This document shows positions 1 through 6,900 of a stretch of 64,000 nt of DNA, one piece after another. The translations under genes and the position numbers were made by a program. Each line of letters opens with the position of its first letter. Position 1 is the first letter of the stretch. The stretch is from Acanthornis magna (lineage: Eukaryota; Chordata; Aves; Passeriformes; Acanthizidae): positions 1,488,001 through 1,552,000 of the forward strand of contig JAWUZG010000157.1 in the NCBI GenBank assembly GCA_036785705.1. The letters run 5' to 3'. The notes beneath the pieces were generated by a model that saw only the letters and a program-made list of their open reading frames with translations, was not told where the DNA came from and made no database searches.

Positions 1-41
1 CTTTGCCTTGGAACGTGGTGCAGGCACTTGGAGCATGTGCT

Positions 42-51
42 ATTTGCAAAT
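42..51. promoter_or_regulatory. 10-bp palindrome ATTTGCAAAT, octamer-like
   Basis: ATTTGCAAAT reads the same on both strands and is one base off the POU octamer ATGCAAAT in each direction. It occurs at the same offset in every copy (for example 3482-3491). Function is speculative. Confidence 0.25.
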
Positions 52-60
52 GTCTCCAGG

Positions 61-783
61 TGTCTTTCAGAGGGCCAGCGTGTGTTGTTTTGGCGTTGAA
101 TTCTGCTGAAAGTCCTTCTGGCAAGGAAGCCTGCATGAAGGTGCTGCTAGTGAGGCAAAGATTTGGCAGATGAGCTGCTGCTGGGAGTTGCAGGCGTCTG
201 CCTGACAGTCAGTCCCTTGAGAGTGTCAATGTGCAGTCAGTGCCCTTTCCTAGGGGAGGTTTTTCTAGCGTGTTCCTCCTTGGAGTGTGTGAGGGCTCGT
301 GCTGGGGAAGTGGATAGCAAGCAAGGGCACTCCTGGTGGTGAAGGGAGAGAGAGCTGCCCAGGAGTGTTGGTGTGGTGAGTTCCATGGAGCTCTACTTGG
401 GAATTGGGTTTTTTTGCTTGCTGTAAGATATGACTGCTTTCCTATTGTTTTCATCGAGTGCACTCCATTGTAGTCTGTGTAGCCTCCCAGGAGCAGGTTT
501 AGCTTTTCTATGGAGTGGTCAGTAATTGGGATTGAGTTGTTTGTGTTGAATCATTTGTGTTAGGGAAGACCTGCTTTTCTAGGAATAGATCAGATGGGCC
601 ATTTGTAAGTGCTGCGGGACAGAGTTACTTAAAGCAGGGACAGTGTGAGGCTGGGATTGGATGCAGCCGCCGCCAAGGCTCGTGTCTCTGAGAAGGAGTT
701 GAGAAAGCCAAGGGCTGCTCTCTGGCCCTCGTGACTCAGTGGCCAGGCTGCTCTGGGAGGCTTTGTGTGAATCTGCCAGCACA
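61..783 (+). repeat. Unit segment A: non-minisatellite part (copy 1 shown)
   Basis: This 0.7-kb stretch has no clear 68-bp periodicity. It holds an EcoRI site GAATTC at 108-113 once per unit, a T7 run at 409-415, and a CpG-containing GCAGCCGCCGCCAAGG near 663. It is the most uniform part of the unit, and from about 480 onward only a handful of copy-specific changes are seen across all 19 copies. I find no gene or recognisable transposon in it. It recurs at the same offset in every copy. Confidence 0.8.
732..738 (+). promoter_or_regulatory. AP-1 (TRE) consensus TGACTCA, one per unit
   Basis: The perfect 7-bp AP-1 consensus TGACTCA is present at this offset in every copy. The motif is short and will occur by chance, so binding is only a possibility. 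Array homogenisation alone explains its retention. Confidence 0.3.
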
Positions 784-1468
784 GCAGCGAGAGATGTCCC
801 CGAGGAGCTTGTGTGAGTGCAGGTGAGATCAGAGCTCTTGAGCAGCCTGGAGAGCCTGGGGATGTGGCCATGGAGCCGCCAGGATATCTGGTGACCTCGG
901 GGTTCCTATGAGCAGAGGGAGCACTAAGATGTGCCCATGGCACCTGTGTAAGTGCCTGTGGCTGAAGGCCTCTTTTGCAGCCTGGAGAGCCTTGGCATGT
1001 GGCCATGAAGCCACAGTGCGTGTCTGTGACATCAGAGCGCTTTGGCAGCATGGAAAGGCCTGGAATGGCTGCAGGGGCCAGAGGTGAGTGCCTGTGACAT
1101 CACAGCTGTCCAGCAGCAGGGAGAGGGAGGGAACGTCACAGGCGATGCCCTGTGAGTTGCTGTGACAGCGTGGCTCCTTAGCAGCGTGCAGATTGCCGGG
1201 ATGTTACCCTTGAGGCCCTGGCATTGCCCTTGTCGTGTGTGTTCTTTAGGAAGATAGAGAGAGCCGTGGCATGTCCCCCTGGAAGTGCAGGGAGTGGCAG
1301 TTGCAAAAGAGCTCCTTAGCACTTAGAGACAGGTGGGATGTCCCCATGGAGGCACTGTGAGAGCCCGTGACCTCAGAGGTCTTTGGAAGGTGAGAGAGCC
1401 GCGGGATGCCATGGGATGTGAGCATGGGGAGCCTGTGGGCAGGTGTGATCTCCCTGCTTGTGCTGGTG
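784..1468 (+). repeat. Block I of degenerate 68-bp minisatellite (copy 1 shown)
   Basis: About ten diverged repeats lie in tandem. Starts at GCAG or a related string fall at 784, 842, 912, 977, 1045, 1113, 1181, 1249, 1319 and 1385, giving spacings of 58, 70, 65, 68, 68, 68, 68, 70 and 66 bp. The shared frame is GCAGCNTGGAGAGCC, then GGGATGTCCCCATGGAG, then TGTGAGTGCCTGTGACATCA, then a GCTCTTTA-like end. Repeats within one unit are far more diverged than the same repeat between units, so this amplification predates that of the 3.4-kb unit. The block recurs in all copies. Confidence 0.85.
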
Positions 1469-1470
1469 CA

Positions 1471-1491
1471 TCCCTCCCAGCCTTTTTTCAG
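1471..1491 (+). other. Polypyrimidine tract followed by CAG (3' splice-site-like)
   Basis: TCCCTCCCAGCCTTTTTTCAG looks like a good vertebrate 3' splice site. GAG followed by GTGAGT at 1081-1089, about 400 bp upstream, looks like a 5' splice site. Both are retained in all copies. The C-rich half varies in composition and length by 1 bp between copies (M6). Nothing shows transcription, so this is a sequence resemblance only. Confidence 0.25.
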
Positions 1492-1739
1492 GCTGCAGCA
1501 TGATATGAGCAATGGTGCTGAGGCCTTGGCCTTGAGGAAGGCAGCGGGGCTGAGGTGCTGTGGAGCTTCTGAGAAAGGCTGTGTGCTGCCAGGAAGTGCT
1601 GTGTTCTAAGGTGCTCCTGCTTTTTTTGCTTGTTGAACAGACTTTGAAATTAGTTTTTGCCTGGATGGCATCACATTGGTGTTGTCCCGCGTTCAGGGAA
1701 AGCTGCCGATGAGAAGTGGGGCCAGGCTGAAGGCTTGTT
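1492..1739 (+). repeat. Unit segment C, left part (copy 1 shown)
   Basis: Non-minisatellite sequence with a T7 tract at 1620-1626 and TGCTTGTTGAACAGAC around 1627-1642. Copies 4, 5, 11, 17 and 19 have TTGAGAC in place of AACAGAC at 1636-1642. Variable sites M7 and M8 lie here. No gene is seen. Confidence 0.7.
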
Positions 1740-1985
1740 GTGACTAAAGGCCATGCCTTGGGGCCCTGTAAGCAGGGGTGCCAAAGGAGGCCCTGGCAGC
1801 TGTGCTGGGCCGCAGCAGCGGTGAGCAGCAAAGTCCCTGTGCGTGGGGCCTCTGCCAGCCGGCAGCTGTCCCGTTTGCTGCACTCGGGGGATGCGCGAAG
1901 GAGCACGGCTCCTGGGCCCCCCATCCTGCCGCTCCCGGAGGCCTCAGCCTTTGGCCGCTGAGAAGATGGCAAGGCACGTGAGAGG
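1740..1985 (+). repeat. GC-rich, CpG-containing core of the unit (copy 1 shown)
   Basis: This is the most GC-rich stretch of the unit. CpGs occur in GGGCCGCAGCAGCGG, GCCAGCCGGCAG, CTCGGGGGATGCGCGAAGG, TGCCGCTCCCGGAGG and GGCCGCTGAG. It ends in AAGATGGC and CACGTG motifs. If the unit has a promoter or CpG-island-like element, this is where I would look first. It is present in every copy, and the last copy is truncated inside it. Confidence 0.5.
1963..1980 (+). promoter_or_regulatory. YY1-like AAGATGGC next to E-box CACGTG
   Basis: AAGATGGC at 1963-1970 matches the YY1 core (AANATGGC). CACGTG at 1975-1980 is the canonical E-box bound by MYC/MAX/USF-type factors. They lie 4 bp apart at the right edge of the GC-rich core. 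The pair is kept in all complete copies except copy 15, where the E-box reads CACATG. Motif matches are seen in the sequence; binding is inference. Confidence 0.35.
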
Positions 1986-2099
1986 AGTATTTCAGTAGCT
2001 TGGAGGGGAATTTTGCCTCGTAGAGCCTCTTTGTGTGCTTGTGGGAGTGCAGGTGTGCATGCGCTGTCTGCAATGTGGGAGAGGGGCTGCTCTGGTGGA

Positions 2100-2345
2100 T
2101 TCAGAAGTGCTTTAGGTTTGTGCCTAAGTTAGGTCTCGAAGTTCCTGCAGTGCTATGGTAAGGGCTGTGTGGATCGTTTGCTGAGGTCTTGGGTTTCAGC
2201 TCAGTTCTAAGTGAAGTGTTGTGTAGTTGAAGTCCAGTTCAGTTGCAATGCCCTTAAGTGCTGTTGCTGCCCTAAGTTGTTGATTTGAATTTGGGTTATC
2301 AAGTGAAATGTTGCTCAAGTTGAAGTGCTCCTAAGGGAAGTGCTC
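2100..2345 (+). repeat. Cluster of AAGT-containing short repeats
   Basis: AAGT occurs at 2105, 2126, 2139, 2209, 2214, 2230, 2256, 2274, 2301, 2317, 2323 and 2338: twelve times in about 240 bp, where about one would be expected by chance. Words such as CTAAGTT, TTGAAGT and AAGTGCTC recur, so this may be a decayed short tandem repeat. Four occurrences fit the NK2-homeobox consensus TNAAGTG (2212-2218, 2254-2260, 2299-2305, 2321-2327). The cluster recurs in every complete copy. Confidence 0.5.
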
Positions 2346-2406
2346 TTGAGCCTTTGAGCCATGTTCTTCTTATGCTGAGCCTTTGTCTTCTTTAGAGACA
2401 CAGCCT

Positions 2407-2438
2407 CACACACACGGACAGACAGACAGACATAGATA
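2407..2438 (+). repeat. CA/GACA compound microsatellite
   Basis: A short (CA)n run is followed by GGACA and several GACA repeats, ending in CATAGATAA. It sits at the same offset in every complete copy. Copies 3 and 4 have CACAGACAGAC where the others have CACGGACAGAC, and copy 4 has one GACA fewer, which accounts for part of its 3437-bp length. Confidence 0.85.
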
Positions 2439-2615
2439 ATTTGGGTTTGATTTCATTTTGGATTGATTGACTCTGGATTTTTGTTTGTTGCTTTTCCTCG
2501 CTGTGCTTTGAGCATGGTGTAAGTAGTAGAGTGAAGCTTGGCAAGGAAGCTTGTCCTGCTGTGGCTTTTCCATGAAATCTTTCTTTGCCGATAGTTTTCC
2601 TATGATTCTTGGAGT
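2439..2615 (+). repeat. T-rich stretch of the unit with paired HindIII sites
   Basis: This is a T-rich, relatively AT-rich segment with strings such as GATTTCATTTTGGATTG and TTTTTGTTTGTTGCTTTTCC. AAGCTT occurs at 2534-2539 and again at 2547-2552. The second site is lost in copies 14 and 18 (AAGTTT). No gene or known element is recognised. Confidence 0.65.
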
Positions 2616-3500
2616 GATGTGCAAGTGCCTGTGCCATCACATGTCTTTAGCAGCGTGGAGCCGCCTGGGATGTCAGCACCGAGGTGCTGTGAGTGAGTGC
2701 CTGTGACACCAGGGCTTCTGGGCAGCGTGCGGACTCCTGGCGTGTGCCTACGGCTGTCCTGGGATGGCCTGTGAGCTCAGTGTTCTTTTGAAAGCTGGAT
2801 AGCTGTGGCGTGTCCCCAGGGAGTTCCTGTGACAAGATGTGACCTCGTGGCTCTTTGGCAGCCTGGAGATGGCTGGAGTGTGGCCAGGGGGCAAGTGTGA
2901 GTGTCAGGGACTTGCCAGCTCTTGAGGAGGATGGAGGGTGTAGGGATGTCCCCATGGAGCCCCTGTGAGTGCCTGTGAGCTGGCGGCACCTTAGCAGCGT
3001 GAGACTGAGAGGCTGTTGAAGGCCGTGATGTCGGTGCAGAGAGGTTTGTCAAATGGGAGACTCGTGGGATGTCCGTATGGAGCGGCTGGGGTTGTGTGTG
3101 CCCTCAGTGTTCTTGAGGAGCCTCGAGAGCCCTGGGATGGCCCCGTGGAAGCGCAGGGAGTGGCTGTGACACAGCAGCGGTGCCTGATGTGATGAAAGGG
3201 CCCTGGGATGTCAGCTTGGAATGGCTGTGAGTGCCTGAGAGCACATGAGTCTCTCATGGCCGGAGAGCTGTGGCAGGTGCCCATGGTAGGTGTGTGAGTG
3301 CAGGTGAGCTCAGGGCTCTGCAGAAGGCTGTAGGCCTGTGGGCTGTGAGGCTGGAAGGCCTGGGAGTGCTTTTGAGCGGAGTGCTGTGTAGCAGTCGGGA
3401 GCCCCCTGGGAGGTTGTAGCAGGATGCTTTGGGCCGGCTGCTTTGCCTTGGAACGTGGTGCAGGCACTTGGAGCATGTGCTATTTGCAAATGTCTCCAGG
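2616..3500 (+). repeat. Block II of degenerate 68-bp minisatellite, crossing the unit boundary (copies 1-2 shown)
   Basis: About 13 repeats of the same family as block I. Approximate starts are 2650, 2722, 2790, 2858, 2926, 2994, 3049, 3117, 3186, 3255, 3320, 3391 and 3460, mostly 65-72 bp apart. The repeat starting at 2994 is only 55 bp in short-class units and 72 bp in long-class units because of the 17-bp indel. The chosen unit boundary (3440/3441) falls inside this block, so the boundary is arbitrary. The block recurs in all complete copies. Confidence 0.83.
3244..3258 (+). repeat. Perfect hairpin CATGAG-TCT-CTCATG in short-class units
   Basis: Copies 1, 3, 4, 7, 9 and 10 have GCACATGAGTCTCTCATGG, where the two 6-bp arms are exact reverse complements around TCT. 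Other copies have GCACACGTCTGTCTCTCATGG. The difference is a replacement of CGTCT by TGA, a net loss of 2 bp. Confidence 0.93.
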
Positions 3501-6500
3501 TGTCTTTCAGAGGGCCAGCGTGTGTTGTTTTGGCGTTGAATTCTGCTGAAAGTCCTTCTGGCAAGGAAGCCTGCATGAAGGTGCTGCTAGTGAGGCAAAG
3601 ATTTGGCAGATGAGCTGCTGCTGGGAGTTGCAGGCGTCTGCCTGACAGTCAGTCCCTTGAGAGTGTCAATGTGCAGTCAGTGCCCTTTCCTAGGGGAGGT
3701 TTTTCTAGCGTGTTCCTCCTTGGAGTGTGTGAGGGCTCGTGCTGGGGAAGTGGATAGCAAGCAAGGGCACTCTTGGTGGTGAAGGGAGAGAGAGCTGCCC
3801 AGGAGTGTTGGTGTGGTGAGTTCCATGGAGCTCTACTTGGGAATTGGGTTTTTTTGCTTGCTGTAAGATATGACTGCTTTCCTATTGTTTTCATCGAGTG
3901 CACTCCATTGTAGTCTGTGTAGCCTCCCAGGAGCAGGTTTAGCTTTTCTATGGAGTGGTCAGTAATTGGGATTGAGTTGTTTGTGTTGAATCATTTGTGT
4001 TAGGGAAGACCTGCTTTTCTAGGAATAGATCAGATGGGCCATTTGTAAGTGCTGCGGGACAGAGTTACTTAAAGCAGGGACAGTGTGAGGCTGGGATTGG
4101 ATGCAGCCGCCGCCAAGGCTCGTGTCTCTGAGAAGGAGTTGAGAAAGCCAAGGGCTGCTCTCTGGCCCTCGTGACTCAGTGGCCAGGCTGCTCTGGGAGG
4201 CTTTGTGTGAATCTGCCAGCACAGCAGCGAGAGATGTCCCCGAGGAGCTTGTGTGAGTGCAGGTGAGATCAGAGCTCTTGAGCAGCCTGGAGAGCCTGGG
4301 GATGTGGCCATGGAGCCGCCAGGATATCTGGTGACCTCGGGGTTCCTATGAGCAGAGGGAGCACTAAGATGTGCCCATGGCACCTGTGTAAGTGCCTGTG
4401 GCTGAAGGCCTCTTTTGCAGCCTGGAGAGCCTTGGCATGTGGCCATGAAGCCACAGTGCGTGTCTGTGACATCAGAGCGCTTTGGCAGCATGGAAAGGCC
4501 TGGAATGGCTGCAGGGGCCAGAGGTGAGTGCCTGTGACATCACAGCTGTCCAGCAGCAGGGAGAGGGAGGGAATGTCACAGGCGATGCCCTGTGAGTTGC
4601 TGTGACAGCGTGGCTCCTTAGCAGCGTGCAGATTGCCGGGATGTTACCCTTGAGGCCCTGGCATTGCCCTTGTCGTGTGTGTTCTTTAGGAAGATAGAGA
4701 GAGCCGTGGCATGTCCCCCTGGAAGTGCAGGGAGTGGCAGTTGCAAAAGAGCTCCTTAGCACTTAGAGACAGGTGGGATGTCCCCATGGAGGCACTGTGA
4801 GAGCCCGTGACCTCAGAGGTCTTTGGAAGGTGAGAGAGCCGCGGGATGACATGGGATGTGAGCATGGGGAGCCTGTGGGCAGGTGTGATCTCCCTGCTTG
4901 TGCTGGTGCATCCCCCCCTGGCCTTTTTTCAGGCTGCAGCATGATATGAGCAATGGTGCTGAGGCCTTGGCCTTGAGGAAGGCAGCGGGGCTGAGGTGCT
5001 GTGGAGCTTCTGAGAAAGGCTGTGTGCTGCCAGGAAGTGCTGTGTTCTAAGGTGCTCCTGCTTTTTTTGCTTGTTGAACAGACTTTGAAATTAGTTTTTG
5101 CCTGGATGGCATCACATTGGTGTTGTCCCGCGTTCAGGGAAAGCTGCCGATGAGAAGTGGGGCCAGGCTGAAGGCTTGTTGTGACGAAAGGCCATGCCTT
5201 GGGGCCCTGTAAGCAGGGGTGCCAAAGGAGGCCCTGGCAGCTGTGCTGGGCCGCAGCAGCGGTGAGCAGCAAAGTCCCTGTGCGTGGGGCCTCTGCCAGC
5301 CGGCAGCTGTCCCGTTTGCTGCACTCGGGGGATGCGCGAAGGAGCACGGCTCCTGGGCCCCCCATCCTGCCGCTCCCGGAGGCCTCAGCCTTTGGCCGCT
5401 GAGAAGATGGCAAGGCACGTGAGAGGAGTATTTCAGTAGCTTGGAGGGGAATTTTGCCTTGTAGAGCCTCTTTGTGTGCTTGTGGGAGTGCAGGTGTGCA
5501 TGCGCTGTCTGCAATGTGGGAGAGGGGCTGCTCTGGTGGATTCAGAAGTGCTTTAGGTTTGTGCCTAAGTTAGGTCTCGAAGTTCCTGCAGTGCTATGGT
5601 AAGGGCTGTGTGGATCGTTTGCTGAGGTCTTGGGTTTCAGCTCAGTTCTAAGTGAAGTGTTGTGTAGTTGAAGTCCAGTTCAGTTGCAATGCCCTTAAGT
5701 GCTGTTGCTGCCCTAAGTTGTTGATTTGAATTTGGGTTATCAAGTGAAATGTTGCTCAAGTTGAAGTGCTCCTAAGGGAAGTGCTCTTGAGCCTTTGAGC
5801 CATGTTCTTCTTATGCTGAGCCTTTGTCTTCTTTAGAGACACAGCCTCACACACACGGACAGACAGACAGACATAGATAATTTGGGTTTGATTTCATTTT
5901 GGATTGATTGACTCTGGATTTTTGTTTGTTGCTTTTCCTCGCTGTGCTTTGAGCATGGTGTAAGTAGTAGAGTGAAGCTTGGCAAGGAAGCTTGTCCTGC
6001 TGTGGCTTTTCCATGAAATCTTTCTTTGCCGATAGTTTTCCTATGATTCTTGGAGTGATGTGCAAGTGCCTGTGCCATCACATGTCTTTAGCAGCGTGGA
6101 GCCGCCTGGGATGTCAGCACCGAGGTGCTGTGAGTGAGTGCCTGTGACACCAGGGCTTCTGGGCAGCGTGCGGACTCCTGGCGTGTGCCTACGGCTGTCC
6201 TGGGACGGCCTGTGAGCTCAGTGTTCTTTTGAAAGCTGGATAGCTGTGGCGTGTCCCCAGGGAGTTCCTGTGACAAGATGTGACCTCGTGGCTCTTTGGC
6301 AGCCTGGAGACGGCTGGAGTGTGGCCAGGGGGCAAGTGTGAGTGTCAGGGACTGGCCAGGTCTTGAGGAGGATGGAGGGTGTAGGGATGTCCCCATGGAG
6401 CCCCTGTGAGTGCCTGTGAGCTGGCGGCACCTTAGCAGCGTGAGACTGGTGGGCTGTCAGCCCTGAGAGGCTGTTGAAGGCCGTGATGTCGGTGCAGAGA

Positions 6501-6900
6501 GGTTTGTCAAATGGGAGACTCGTGGGATGTCCGTATGGAGCGGCTGGGGTTGTGTGTGCCCTCAGTGTTCTTGAGGAGCCTCGAGAGCCCTGGGATGGCC
6601 CCGTGGAAGCGCAGGGAGTGGCTGTGACACAGCAGCGGTGCCTGATGTGATGAAAGGGCCCTGGGATGTCAGCTTGGAATGGCTGTGAGTGCCTGAGAGC
6701 ACACGTCTGTCTCTCATGGCCGGAGAGCTGTGGCAGGTGCCCATGGTAGGTGTGTGAGTGCAGGTGAGCTCAGGGCTCTGCAGAAGGCTGTAGGCCTGTG
6801 GGCTGTGAGGCTGGAAGGCCTGGGAGTGCTTTTGAGCGGAGTGCTGTGTAGCAGTCGGGAGCCCCCTGGGAGGTTGTAGCAGGATGCTTTGGGCCGGCTG
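3441..6900 (+). repeat. Macrosatellite unit copy 2 (long class, 3460 bp)
   Basis: The 17-bp piece is present at 6449-6465 and the M13 hairpin is absent. The C-rich tract near 4911 is expanded to CCCCCCCTGG, which adds 1 bp and accounts for 3460 rather than 3459. It has GCCTTGTAG near 5457, shared only with copy 5; the other copies have GCCTCGTAG except copy 11, which has GCCTCCTAG. Confidence 0.97.
6449..6465 (+). repeat. 17-bp piece that defines long-class units
   Basis: Long units read GACTG, then a 17-bp piece GTGGGCTGTCAGCCCTG, then AGAGG. Short units join GACTG directly to AGAGG. The piece contains the inverted repeat GGGCTG-T-CAGCCC (6451-6463) and is bounded by the direct repeat CTG. 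It is present in copies 2, 5, 6, 8, 11-13 and 15-18, and absent in 1, 3, 4, 7, 9, 10 and 14. Confidence 0.95.

Larger units (their letters stand above)
1..3440 (+). repeat. Macrosatellite unit copy 1 (short class, 3440 bp)
   Basis: This is the reference copy for the offsets used here. It lacks the 17-bp piece at 3007/3008 and has the perfect hairpin at 3244-3258. It carries C at 333 and C at 1134 (intact CpG), C at 1409, and CCCTCCCAGCC in the C-rich tract near 1471. The last two states are shared only with copy 7. No gene is seen in it. Confidence 0.97.

Noticed and set aside
409..420. T7-GCTTG in segment A and again near 1620 as an internal duplication
   Set aside because: Similarity is limited to TTTTTTTGCTTG and a few following bases; too short to claim a duplicated segment.
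61..783. Retrotransposon remnant (LINE, SINE or LTR) as the source of segment A
   Set aside because: No reverse-transcriptase frame, A-tail, B-box promoter, or TG...CA ends with target-site duplication were found. A database search could still find an old fragment.
907..925. CTCF-like site (GAGCAGAGGGAGCAC)
   Set aside because: It matches part of the CTCF core but lacks the leading CC and the C after GGG. Too weak to call by eye, though a matrix scan would settle it.
629..1051. 140-codon minus-strand open frame present in most copies
   Set aside because: In copies 16 and 17 the change to GCCAGGCTATC puts a stop inside it. It runs through 68-bp repeats whose period is not a multiple of three. 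No domain or start context supports it.
1113..1136. G-quadruplex (GGGAGAGGGAGGGA)
   Set aside because: Only three G3 runs are close together, and a fourth is missing within loop distance.
2392..2640. Minus-strand open frame over the CA/GACA microsatellite (82 codons)
   Set aside because: The CVCLSVC-like end is translated microsatellite. A 4-bp loss in copy 4 shifts the frame and changes the lengths of overlapping frames.
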